This document shows, piece by piece, positions 17,919 through 26,150 of a stretch of DNA of 64,000 nt. The notes under the pieces are model-generated. The model had not been told where the DNA came from. It worked only from the letters and a program-made list of their open reading frames with translations, and did not search any database. The stretch lies in the NCBI RefSeq assembly GCF_020819595.1, contig NZ_JAJHNP010000024.1, forward strand, positions 91,879 through 155,878, written 5' to 3'. Origin of the DNA: Streptomyces barringtoniae (GTDB lineage: Bacteria; Actinomycetota; Actinomycetes; Streptomycetales; Streptomycetaceae). A program made the position numbers and the translations under genes. Every line of letters begins with the position of its first letter. Within the stretch, counting starts at the first letter, position 1.

Positions 17919-18976
17919 GAACTCGCTACCTCTCGCAGTCGCTCGGCCGCGCGCTCCGGCGGCACGTCGTTGATGAACACGCTCATGCCGGACTCGGAAC
18001 CCGCGAGAAACTTCAGCTTGCCGGAAGTGCGGCGGATGGTGAAAAGCTCGAGGTGCAGCGCGAAGTCGTCCCGCGAGACACCGTCGAACTCCTCCAGCGC
18101 GCCGAACGGGGCCTGGTGCCAGCCCGCGATGTACGGCGTCGGAGGCTCGCCCTCGCCGAAGATCCGGTCGAAGCGCCTCAAGAGTTCCAGATAGACCTGG
18201 GGGAATTCTGTGCGCGCCGCCTCGTCCAGCGCGAGCAGATCGGGCACGCGGCGCTTGGGGTACAGGTGGACCTCGTACGGCCAGTGCGCCGCGTACGGCA
18301 CGAACGCCGCCCAGTGTTCACCCTCAAGGACGACCCGCTCACCGGCGAGTTCGCGCTCCACGACGGCGTCGAAGAGGTTCTGGCCGCCGGTCGCCTCCTT
18401 GTGGGCGGCGAGCGAGCGGAGCATGAGCGCGGTGCGCGGGGTGGTGAAGGGGTATGCGTAGATCTGTCCGTGCGGGTGGCCCAGCGTGACACCGATCTCG
18501 GCACCGCGGTTCTCGAAGCAGAAGACCTGCTCGACGGAGGGCAGATGCGACAGCTCCGACGTACGGTCCGTCCACGCGTCCAGCACCAGCCGCGCCTGCT
18601 CGACGGTCAGGTCGGCGAAGGAGGCGTCGTGGTCGGAGGTGAAGCAGACGACCTCGCAGCGGCCGGAGTCGCCGGCGAGGGAGGGGAACCGGTTCTCGAA
18701 GACGACGACGTCGTACGAGGAGTCCGGGATCTCGCTCAGCCGGTCGCCCCGCGTGGGGCACAGGGGGCACTCGTCGGCCGGCGGATGGTACGTGCGGCCC
18801 TGCCGGTGGGAGGCGACGGCGACGCGGTCGCCGAGCAGCACGTCGGCGCGGATCTCGGACGTCGTATGGGTCCGCTCCAGCGGACGGCGGTCGACGGCGT
18901 CCCGCACGGCGTCGTCCCGGAGGTCGTAGTAGATCAGCTCACGACCGTCGGCCAGCCGTGTCGAGGTCTTCTTCAA
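17915..18976 (-). CDS. galT: Galactose-1-phosphate uridylyltransferase
   Basis: Transfers UMP from UDP-glucose to galactose-1-phosphate through a uridylyl-His intermediate. The active-site motif G-H-P-H-G-Q-I-Y is near residue 182; zinc-binding type Cys pair C-P-L-C-P-T lies near residue 70, and N-R-F-P-S-L and E-V-H-L-Y-P-K-R-R-V follow family pattern. The 353-residue length is typical. It is the first gene of the operon and starts just after the AT-rich regulatory gap at 18977-19156. Confidence 0.97.
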   Translation of the reverse strand: MKKTSTRLADGRELIYYDLRDDAVRDAVDRRPLERTHTTSEIRADVLLGDRVAVASHRQGRTYHPPADECPLCPTRGDRLSEIPDSSYDVVVFENRFPSLAGDSGRCEVVCFTSDHDASFADLTVEQARLVLDAWTDRTSELSHLPSVEQVFCFENRGAEIGVTLGHPHGQIYAYPFTTPRTALMLRSLAAHKEATGGQNLFDAVVERELAGERVVLEGEHWAAFVPYAAHWPYEVHLYPKRRVPDLLALDEAARTEFPQVYLELLRRFDRIFGEGEPPTPYIAGWHQAPFGALEEFDGVSRDDFALHLELFTIRRTSGKLKFLAGSESGMSVFINDVPPERAAERLREVASS

Positions 18977-19013
18977 CGCCGGACTCCTCTACGTCCCGCA
19001 CTCAATCACTCAA

Positions 19014-19104
19014 CACAATCAAACATAACAGACCACAACTCGACAACGCTCAGGACCATCACAATCAAACAAAGAACATCAACAGAAGTGTTCAATTTCT
19101 GAAC
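19014..19104. promoter_or_regulatory. gal operon / symporter divergent regulatory region
   Basis: The 180-bp gap between galT and the symporter is markedly AT-rich for this genome. It holds an exact 12-bp direct repeat CACAATCAAACA at 19014 and 19060 (46-bp spacing) and an inverted repeat GTTCA-atttc-TGAAC at 19090-19104. Galactose-inducible galP1 of S. lividans/coelicolor contains direct-repeat operators in this location. The elements here are the likely equivalents; the regulator is not in the window. Confidence 0.65.
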
Positions 19105-19156
19105 GCGGAGGCGTAGGTTCCGCTCTGGATCAGTTCGCGCAACGAAGCGAGTACTC

Positions 19157-20848
19157 ATGCAAACCCCCACAGAAGGCCCCCTGTACTTGGCGGCGGGGCT
19201 ACGGCTCCCCACCAACTGGCTGGACTACACGATCCTGGCGATCTACTTCGTCGTCGTCCTCGGCATCGGCTTCGCGGCCCGCCGGTCGGTGAAGACCAGC
19301 CTCGACTTCTTTCTCTCGGGACGCTCGCTGCCCGCCTGGATCACCGGCCTCGCCTTCATCTCGGCGAACCTGGCGGCCACCGAGATCCTGGGCATGGCCG
19401 CGAACAGCGCCCAGTACGGCGCCTACACCGTGCACTGGTACTGGATCGGCGCCATCCCCGCCATGGTCTTCCTCGGCCTGGTGATGATGCCGTTCTACTA
19501 CGGCAGCAAGGTCCGCTCGGTCCCCGAGTTCCTGCTGCTGCGCTTCGACCGGGCCGCCCACCTGCTCAGTTCGATCCTGTTCGCGTTCGCGGCCATCCTG
19601 ATCGCGGGCGTCAACCTGTACGCCCTCGCGATCGTCGTCGAGGCCCTGCTGGGCTGGCCGCAGTGGGTCGCGATCGTGGTCGCCGGCGCCTTCGTGCTGG
19701 CGTACATCACCCTCGGCGGTCTGTCCTCGGCGATCTACAACGAGGTGCTGCAGTTCTTCGTGATCCTGGCCGCCCTCATCCCGATCACCGCCCTCGGCCT
19801 GAAGAAGGTCGGCGGCTGGGACGGCCTGACCCACAAGCTCACCGCGACGCACGGGGCGAACTTCACCACCGCCTGGGGCGGCACCGGCATCGGACACGTC
19901 AACCCACTCGGCGCGAACTGGCTGACCATCGTCCTCGGCCTCGGCTTCGTGCTGTCCTTCGGCTACTGGACGACCAACTTCGCCGAGGTGCAGCGCGCCC
20001 TGTCCGCGAAGAACCTCTCCGCCGCCCAGCGGACCCCGCTGATCGCCGCCTACCCGAAGATCTTCATCGTCTTCCTGGTGATGATCCCGGGCCTGGTCGC
20101 CGCCGCGCTCATTCCGAAGTTCGGCACCGCCGGCTCCGGTTACCAGTACAACGACGCCATCCCGTACCTGATGCAGGAACTGCTGCCCAACGGCGTGCTC
20201 GGCATCGCCGTCACCGGTCTGCTCGCCGCCTTCATGGCCGGCATGGCGGCGAACGTCTCGTCCTTCAACACGGTCTTCACCAACGACATCTGGTCGAAGT
20301 ACGTGGTGCGCGGCCGCGAGGACGCCTACTACGTCGGGTTCGGCCGTCTGATCACCGTGATCGGCGTCCTCGCCTCCATCGGCACGGCGTTCCTGGCCTC
20401 CTCGTTCTCGAACATCATGGCCTACCTGCAGACGCTGTTCTCCTTCTTCAACGTGCCGATGTTCGTCGTGTTCATCGTCGGCATGTTCTGGAAGCGAGCG
20501 TCCGCCAAGGCCGGCTTCTGGGGTCTGCTCGCGGGCACCGTCACCGCGATGATCAACTACTTCGTGTTCTACAAGAAGGGGATCATCTCCATCCCCTCCG
20601 ACCAGGGCGCCAACTTCGTCTCCGCGATCGCTGGCTTCGTCGCCGGCGCGGTCGTGATGGTCGCGGTGTCCCTGTTCACCAGGCCGAAGCCGGCGGAGGA
20701 ACTGCAGGGGCTGGTCTACGGCACCCGCTCCCCCGGCATGTCCGAACCGCCCGCGCCCGGCGACGAGGCCTGGTACCGCAGGCCGGCCCTGCTGGGCTGG
20801 GGCGCGGTCGTGCTGGCCGCCGCCTGCTACGTCCCGTTCTCGTTCTGA
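19157..20848 (+). CDS. Sodium:solute (galactose) symporter, SSS family
   Basis: A 563-residue integral membrane protein with about 14 hydrophobic segments. Early signature R-R-S-V-K-T-S-L-D-F-F-L-S-G-R-S-L-P-A-W and S-A-N-L-A-A-T-E-I-L-G-M belong to the SSS family, close to bacterial Na+/galactose transporters such as vSGLT. The divergent position next to galT with a shared regulatory gap argues for galactose as substrate. The ATG at 19157 is chosen although its ribosome binding site is weak. A small membrane protein follows after 21 bases and probably forms one transcript with it. Confidence 0.93.
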   Translation: MQTPTEGPLYLAAGLRLPTNWLDYTILAIYFVVVLGIGFAARRSVKTSLDFFLSGRSLPAWITGLAFISANLAATEILGMAANSAQYGAYTVHWYWIGAIPAMVFLGLVMMPFYYGSKVRSVPEFLLLRFDRAAHLLSSILFAFAAILIAGVNLYALAIVVEALLGWPQWVAIVVAGAFVLAYITLGGLSSAIYNEVLQFFVILAALIPITALGLKKVGGWDGLTHKLTATHGANFTTAWGGTGIGHVNPLGANWLTIVLGLGFVLSFGYWTTNFAEVQRALSAKNLSAAQRTPLIAAYPKIFIVFLVMIPGLVAAALIPKFGTAGSGYQYNDAIPYLMQELLPNGVLGIAVTGLLAAFMAGMAANVSSFNTVFTNDIWSKYVVRGREDAYYVGFGRLITVIGVLASIGTAFLASSFSNIMAYLQTLFSFFNVPMFVVFIVGMFWKRASAKAGFWGLLAGTVTAMINYFVFYKKGIISIPSDQGANFVSAIAGFVAGAVVMVAVSLFTRPKPAEELQGLVYGTRSPGMSEPPAPGDEAWYRRPALLGWGAVVLAAACYVPFSF

Positions 20849-20869
20849 CGCGGGAGGATGGAGGAAACC

Positions 20870-21217
20870 ATGAGCGACAACTCGCATTCCGACCGCCACG
20901 AGGGCTTCCACTACAGCGAGGAGGACGTCCAGCGGGAGGTCACCGAGCTGGAGGGCAAGTCCGCGACCGCGGCCCGCATCTTCGACCTGCGCCGCATCAT
21001 CGGCGGCCTGTTCGTGCTGTACGGCGTCATCGTCACGATCGCCGGCATCACCGACTCCCAGTCCGCCATCGACAAGGCCCAGGGCGTCAACATCAACCTC
21101 TGGACCGGCATCGGCATGCTCCTGCTGGGCATCTTCTTCCTGGCCTGGCTGAAGCTCCGCCCGACGCCTCCGCCGCTTCCTCCCGTGGGGTTGCCGGAGG
21201 AGAAGCAGGGGGACTGA
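20870..21217 (+). CDS. Small two-helix membrane protein co-transcribed with the symporter
   Basis: A 115-residue protein with an acidic, polar N-terminus containing a short coiled-coil-like stretch (E-E-D-V-Q-R-E-V-T-E-L-E-G-K), two hydrophobic helices (about 45-65 and 80-100), and a Pro-rich cytoplasmic tail. No known family is recognised. The ATG at 20870 has GGAGG five bases upstream, better than the ATG at 20858. Adjacency to the SSS transporter suggests an accessory or regulatory subunit; that is inference. Confidence 0.8.
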   Translation: MSDNSHSDRHEGFHYSEEDVQREVTELEGKSATAARIFDLRRIIGGLFVLYGVIVTIAGITDSQSAIDKAQGVNINLWTGIGMLLLGIFFLAWLKLRPTPPPLPPVGLPEEKQGD

Positions 21218-21264
21218 AGCTCCGTTCCCGTGTCCGGGTGCGCGGGGCTGGTCGCGCCCACGCG

Positions 21265-21292
21265 GCGGGGCCGCACATCGATACGGCCCCGC
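21265..21292. terminator. Bidirectional terminator hairpin
   Basis: GCGGGGCCG and CGGCCCCGC pair around a 10-base loop between the rightward small membrane protein and the leftward LuxR regulator, so it can end both transcripts. Confidence 0.65.
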
Positions 21293-21301
21293 GCCGGGTG
21301 C

Positions 21302-21985
21302 TTACCCGAGGTCGGAGCCCAGCGGCCCCGCCCGGTCCAGCAACCCCGTTCGCGCGGCCAGTGCCGCCGCCTCCAGGCGCGACCCCACCCCCAGCTTCAT
21401 CAGCACCCGCTGGACATGGGTGCGGGCCGTGCTCGGTGCGATTCCCATCCCCGCCGCGATCAGCCGGGTGTCCTCCCCGTCGGCCACCCTGACCAGCACC
21501 TCAACCTCCCTCGGCGTCAGCATCGACAGCAACCGCTGCGCCTCGTCGTCGGGCTGAGCGGCGGGATTGAGCAGTTCCCCGAACGCCCCCTGCAGCAACT
21601 GCGGCGCCACCGCGGCCTCCCCCGCCCGCGCCTTCATGATCGCCCGCTCGACGCCCTCGATCCGCTCGTCGTGCCGTACGTACCCCGACGCCCCGGCCGC
21701 GAAGGCCGCCGCGATGCCACGCGGCGAGGGCACCGGGCCGAGCACCAGCACCGCCACCTGCGGCCGCTCCCGCTTGATCTTCACCACCGGGTCGAAGACA
21801 CCCGGTTCCGCCGGCGCCGCCGTACCCAGCAGGCACACCTCCGGCGCCCGCGCGATCACCAGGTCCGCCGCGCCCGCGGCCGGCGCCGCCGCGGCCAGCA
21901 CCCGGTGGCCGCGCAGCTTGAGCGCCGACGCGAGCGCCTCCGCGAGCAGGCGATGGTCGTCGACGACCATGAGCCGCACTCCCAT
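21302..21985 (-). CDS. LuxR-family regulator with degenerate receiver domain
   Basis: A 227-residue protein built like a NarL-type response regulator. The receiver keeps V-V-D-D-H-R, but the strand that normally ends in the phosphoacceptor Asp reads E-V-C-L-L-G-T-A-A-P: the Asp is Gly. The conserved Lys position reads G-Y-V-R-H-D-E, with His. It should therefore not be phosphorylated in the usual way. The LuxR HTH is intact: L-T-P-R-E-V-E-V-L-V-R-V-A and A-P-S-T-A-R-T-H-V-Q-R-V-L-M-K-L-G-V. The ATG at 21985 begins the receiver; the open frame upstream is unsupported. No kinase gene is near. Confidence 0.88.
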   Translation of the reverse strand: MGVRLMVVDDHRLLAEALASALKLRGHRVLAAAAPAAGAADLVIARAPEVCLLGTAAPAEPGVFDPVVKIKRERPQVAVLVLGPVPSPRGIAAAFAAGASGYVRHDERIEGVERAIMKARAGEAAVAPQLLQGAFGELLNPAAQPDDEAQRLLSMLTPREVEVLVRVADGEDTRLIAAGMGIAPSTARTHVQRVLMKLGVGSRLEAAALAARTGLLDRAGPLGSDLG

Positions 21986-22125
21986 AGAGCAACCCCCCAG
22001 TCCCCCCCATGGATGCCCCACTATGGACGCCCACCGGTCCGCAAGGACAGAGGGCCCCCCGGCACCTCGTCCTTCATGCCCCCGGAAGCTACACGCTTGT
22101 TCGACGTCGCGCTGCCCCTCTTGAT

Positions 22126-22164
22126 GAGAAGTGCCCCGGATCGATGAAATCCGGGGCACTTCTC
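22126..22164 (-). terminator. Long perfect terminator hairpin
   Basis: GAGAAGTGCCCCGGAT pairs perfectly over 16 bp with ATCCGGGGCACTTCTC around a 7-base loop. It lies 50 bases beyond the stop of the leftward beta-propeller gene and is its probable terminator. Confidence 0.8.
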
Positions 22165-22213
22165 GGTAAGTCACCCATTCGGGCGAGACCCGCCGACGGC
22201 GTCGGCGTGGCGG

Positions 22214-23980
22214 TCAGCCCTTCGGGCCGAACGCCACGACCAGGTACTTCTTGTCGTACGAATCGCCCTTCTTACTCGCGAAGACGTCCGACATGTACAG
22301 GCGGCCGTGCCCGAAGAGGATCTCCGCGTAGTCCGGCATCATGCTGGTCTCCGCCTGCCGCACGCTCTGCGTGGCGGGGTTCTCCAGCAGCTTGCTCTGC
22401 TTGAACGACCCGCCGTCGATGCTGACGACCTGGCCGCCCTTGTCGTACGGCGGCCGCTTGTAGGCGAGCAGGTTCGAGCCGTCCATGCGCAGCGGGGAGA
22501 GCGTGTAGCCGTCCCCCGCCTCGGCGCGCTGACCGGTCGGCTTTCCGGTGTTCAGGTCGAAGGAGACGATCTCGTTGGTGCGGCTGTACTCGCCGTTGCC
22601 GTCGTGCTCCGCGGTCGCCAGGTACAGCTTGCCGCCACCGACGACGATCTCCTTGCAGTCCTCGATGCGGGTGCCGCCGTCGCACCTGCCGCCGTAGGTC
22701 TTGCCCGGCGCGGAGATGTGGGCGAGCAGCTTGCCGGTCTTGTTGTCGATGGAGAAGTAGTCCAGGGCCTGGCTGTCGGAGCCGGCCTCGGCGGCCACCA
22801 CCAGCGGGTCGGTGGAGACGACCGAGGCGTAGTCGATGCCCGGGTCCATCCGGTACTCGGAGATCACCTTCCCGGACTTCGGGTCGAGGTTCTGGATGAG
22901 CAGCCGCCCGTTGTCCAGGTCTCCGCAGTGGCGCACCGCGACGAGCTTGGCGCCGCCGCCGTAGCCCGCGTCGTAGCAGTCGTCGCCCGGCTTCGGCAGC
23001 CACAGCGGCTTGCCGGAGTCGATGTCGAAGGCCGCACCGCCGTCGGTGTCGCCGACCGCGACGGTGTGCTGAGCGACCGTCACGTTCTGGTAGTCGACCG
23101 GGTAGTCACCGGACTTGACCGTCTGGGTCCACAGCTTCTTGCCCGAGTCGAGGTCGATCGCCGCGATCTGGGTACAGCCCGCGACCGTCTTCGCCGTGTC
23201 CCACTTCGGCTGGTAGGTGATCGCTGTCCTGTTCTCCGCGGTGGCGTGCTTGCTGGCCGCGCAGACCGGGCCGGGCAGCTTGAGCGTCCACAGCTTGGTG
23301 CCCCTGACCGGGTCGTAGCCGGAGACCTCCGCGACGCCGGTCTTGACGTACGCCTTGTCGGTCAGCCAGGAACCGACGGTCCTGACGATGTCGTTCGCGG
23401 TGGGCATGGGCGCTTGGAACAGCAACTGGCCCGCGGGGTCGGCCGGCACCTTCTCCTGGCCGCCGCCCGTGCCGCCGCTGCCGTCCTTGCCGCCGGTGCC
23501 GCCGCTGGAGGACGCGGTGTCGTGCTTCTTGCCGCTGCCGCCGGAACTCGCGTACCAGATACCGCCGCCGACGATCAGCGCGATGGCGACGACCGCCGCG
23601 ACGACGATGAACAGCACGGTGTTGTTCCGCCCGCCGCCGCTCTGCCCCGGCTGCGGCTGCATCGGCATGGCCGGCGACTGGCCCGGATAGCCGTAACCCG
23701 GCTGCGTGGGCTGGGCGTACGGGTTCTGCGGCTGGGCCCCGTAGGGAGCGGCGGGCGGCTGGCCGTAGGCCGGGGTCTGCTGGCCGTACGGGTTCGGCTG
23801 CTGCGCGGGGTAGCCGTAACCGGGCTGGGGGGGCTGCGGCGGCTGGGGGGCCGACGCGGCCTGCGGGTAGCCGTAGCCCGGCTGCGGCTGCGGGGGCTGT
23901 GGAGGCTGCTGCGGGCTCGGGGGGCCGAAACCGCCCTGCTGCGGGGGCTGGTTCGGCGGCGGAGGGGGCGGCTGAGTCAT
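22214..23980 (-). CDS. Membrane-anchored PQQ-like beta-propeller protein (copy 1)
   Basis: A 588-residue protein. Residues 1-115 are cytoplasmic low-complexity sequence made of Pro/Gln/Gly/Tyr repeats (PQPGYGYP-type units). One transmembrane helix follows (about 122-143, V-L-F-I-V-V-A-A-V-V-A), then a Gly/Ser linker and a large extracytoplasmic domain with recurring strands such as D-L-D-S-G-K-K-L-W and D-I-D-S-G-K-P-L-W, the PQQ/WD40-like blade signature, and several Cys pairs. It is paralogous to the neighbour at 24078-25880 and codirectional (97-bp gap). A binding or scaffolding role outside the membrane is likely; ligand unknown. Confidence 0.85.
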   Translation of the reverse strand: MTQPPPPPPNQPPQQGGFGPPSPQQPPQPPQPQPGYGYPQAASAPQPPQPPQPGYGYPAQQPNPYGQQTPAYGQPPAAPYGAQPQNPYAQPTQPGYGYPGQSPAMPMQPQPGQSGGGRNNTVLFIVVAAVVAIALIVGGGIWYASSGGSGKKHDTASSSGGTGGKDGSGGTGGGQEKVPADPAGQLLFQAPMPTANDIVRTVGSWLTDKAYVKTGVAEVSGYDPVRGTKLWTLKLPGPVCAASKHATAENRTAITYQPKWDTAKTVAGCTQIAAIDLDSGKKLWTQTVKSGDYPVDYQNVTVAQHTVAVGDTDGGAAFDIDSGKPLWLPKPGDDCYDAGYGGGAKLVAVRHCGDLDNGRLLIQNLDPKSGKVISEYRMDPGIDYASVVSTDPLVVAAEAGSDSQALDYFSIDNKTGKLLAHISAPGKTYGGRCDGGTRIEDCKEIVVGGGKLYLATAEHDGNGEYSRTNEIVSFDLNTGKPTGQRAEAGDGYTLSPLRMDGSNLLAYKRPPYDKGGQVVSIDGGSFKQSKLLENPATQSVRQAETSMMPDYAEILFGHGRLYMSDVFASKKGDSYDKKYLVVAFGPKG

Positions 23981-24077
23981 GGGACGGGTACCTCGGTGAG
24001 GCCGGAGAGGCCGGACGGCGAAAGGATTCGGTAGGGACGGGGAGAAGCCGGCACGGGCGGGAAGCCGGGACGGCGGC

Positions 24078-25880
24078 TCAGTTGCCGAAGGCCATGATCA
24101 GCTTCTCCTTCGACTGGTCACTGCCGGACAGCCGGCCGGCGGAGATGAAGAACCGCCCGTCGGCCCAGTCCACGACGGAGTCGTAGAAGGTGTCCTCGAT
24201 CTCGGCGGTGCCCTGCGGGTTCTGCAGCAGCTTGGCGGGCGCGTGGGAGGAACCGGCGGTCGGGATCGACACCACCTGGCCGCCCGTGTCGTACGACGGC
24301 TGCACATAGGCGACGAGCTTGCCGCCCTGGACCTTCAGCGGGGACATCGGCTCGTCCGCCGGGGACTTGGCCCGCCACTTCGCCTTGCCGGTGACCAGGC
24401 TGATGGCGACGATCTCGTTGGCGCTGCTCGTGCTGTCCGTCGGCAGGTACAGCGTGTCGGCGTCGGCCGCGACGCCCTGGCAGCCCTGCAGTTCCCGGTC
24501 GAGGAAGCCGCAGCGGGGGGCGAACTTCTCGTCGACCTTCACCTGGGAGCGGAACGCGCCGTCCTTGGTGAACGTGGAGATGTTCCAGACCTTCTTGTCC
24601 TGGTTGGTCAGGTACACCACGAGCGGGTCCAGGGAGTACACCTTGGTCACCGACCAGCCCTTCTTGAGCGGCCGGCTCCACTTGACCCTGCCGGTGGCCG
24701 GGTCAAGTTCCTGGATCTCGTCGTGCTCGTTGGGCGCGTACGCGGCACAGGAGGACGCCTGGATCAGCCGGCCGGCGCCACCCGCGTACCCGACCGGATA
24801 GCAGGACGCGCCGTACTTCCCCTTCTCGTACAGCTTCTTGCCGCTGTCGATGTCGTACGCCGTGCCCGCCTCCCCGCTGCCCACCATCAGCGTCCTGCCG
24901 CTGACGGACAGGTTGATCTCGACCTGGATGTCGAACGCCCCGTGGCGGTCGAGCTTGCCGCTCCAGCCCTTTCGGCCGGTGTCCAGGTCGATCTGCTGCA
25001 GCTGGTTGCACTCGGCCTTGTCGCCGCTGCCGCTCATGTACGCCACGACGACCTTGTCGTCCGCCGACTTCTGCGGGGTGACCGCGCAGATCTTCTGCGG
25101 GAAGGTGATCGGGCTCCAGGCGGGCTTGCCGTCGCCGACGCCGTAGGCGAAGACCTGCTCGTACGCCGGCTTCACCACGGTCTTGCCGGTGACCCACATG
25201 CCCGGCGCGTCGGCGCCCGAACCGGGGGCGTCCGGCGCCGAGTTGTACCAGAGCACCTTCGCCTCGCCGGCCTTCCGGCCCGCGTTGAGGTCCTCCGGGT
25301 CGTCACCGCCGCCGCCCGACGCGCTCGGCGAGCCGGAGACGGACGGCTTGGGGTCGTCGCTCTGCTGGGCGACCGGCTTCTTCCTGCCGCCGCCGTCCCC
25401 GCTCGTGACCGCGTACACCGTGCCGCCGATGACGAGCAGCGCGGCCACCGCGGAGCCGATGATCAGCGCGGTCTTGGCCCTGGGCCGCCCGCCGGGCGCG
25501 GCACCGGGCGCACCCGGGTACGGCGGCTGCTGCGGGTGCCCGAAACCGGGCTGGGGCGCAGCCCCGTAGGGGCCCGGCTGCTGCGGATATCCGTAAGGGC
25601 CCGGGGTGCCGGGCGCGGTGGGGGCGCCGTACGGGCCCGGCTGCTGGGGGTGGCCGTAGCCCGGCTGGGGCGGCTGCGGCGGGGCGGCGGGCGGCTGGGC
25701 CGGCGGCGGGGGCGCGGAAGGTATGCCCGGGCCGCCGGGCATACCGGGAGCGCCCTGCGGGGCGCCGAAACCGCCCTGGGCCGGTGGCGGCTGCGGGGCG
25801 CCGAAACCGCCACCCTGTGGTGGCCGGTCCTGCGGCGCTCCGAATCCGCCGTGCGGCGGTTGGCTGGGCGGCTGGGTCAT
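24078..25880 (-). CDS. Membrane-anchored PQQ-like beta-propeller protein (copy 2)
   Basis: A 600-residue paralogue of the next gene downstream. It has a Pro/Gly-rich N-terminus (about 1-145) beginning M-T-Q-P-P like its partner, with repeats such as G-F-G-A-P-Q and Q-P-G-P-Y-G, one transmembrane helix (about 153-175), an Asp/Ser-rich linker and an extracytoplasmic domain with blade motifs D-L-D-T-G-R-K-G-W, D-I-D-S-G-K-K-L-Y and D-P-A-T-G-R-V-K-W. It is the promoter-proximal gene of the pair. Pro-rich tails of this kind are common on Streptomyces membrane proteins, including Ser/Thr kinases, and may promote clustering. Confidence 0.85.
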   Translation of the reverse strand: MTQPPSQPPHGGFGAPQDRPPQGGGFGAPQPPPAQGGFGAPQGAPGMPGGPGIPSAPPPPAQPPAAPPQPPQPGYGHPQQPGPYGAPTAPGTPGPYGYPQQPGPYGAAPQPGFGHPQQPPYPGAPGAAPGGRPRAKTALIIGSAVAALLVIGGTVYAVTSGDGGGRKKPVAQQSDDPKPSVSGSPSASGGGGDDPEDLNAGRKAGEAKVLWYNSAPDAPGSGADAPGMWVTGKTVVKPAYEQVFAYGVGDGKPAWSPITFPQKICAVTPQKSADDKVVVAYMSGSGDKAECNQLQQIDLDTGRKGWSGKLDRHGAFDIQVEINLSVSGRTLMVGSGEAGTAYDIDSGKKLYEKGKYGASCYPVGYAGGAGRLIQASSCAAYAPNEHDEIQELDPATGRVKWSRPLKKGWSVTKVYSLDPLVVYLTNQDKKVWNISTFTKDGAFRSQVKVDEKFAPRCGFLDRELQGCQGVAADADTLYLPTDSTSSANEIVAISLVTGKAKWRAKSPADEPMSPLKVQGGKLVAYVQPSYDTGGQVVSIPTAGSSHAPAKLLQNPQGTAEIEDTFYDSVVDWADGRFFISAGRLSGSDQSKEKLIMAFGN

Positions 25881-26096
25881 CAGCGCTCTTCCCCCTCGTT
25901 CACTGATTTTTCGCCACGCCCTGAGGTTCTTGACGGACCCTGGGTCGTTACTCAGACAGTTCTCAGACGGCCCTTTCTATCACCCGGTACTGACAGCCCA
26001 CGGGCTCGGATCCGCCGCTGTTCCCAAGGGACGACCGGCCCGTGATGCCGCCGTTACGCGTCTTCACGCCCCCTTCACGCAGCGCACGCAACAGCA

Positions 26097-26127
26097 CCGC
26101 GCGCGGCCTGATTTCAGCCGCGCGCGG
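26097..26127 (-). terminator. Terminator of the ABC-F gene
   Basis: CCGCGCGCGGC and GCCGCGCGCGG form an 11-bp stem with a 9-base loop, 24 bases beyond the ABC-F stop. Confidence 0.7.
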
Positions 26128-26150
26128 CGAGCACCCTCACGTCGTGTCCG

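Noticed and set aside
19199..20911. 570-codon leftward frame opposite the SSS symporter
   Set aside because: Antisense shadow made of Gly/Asp/Glu/His-rich sequence; the symporter has full membrane topology.
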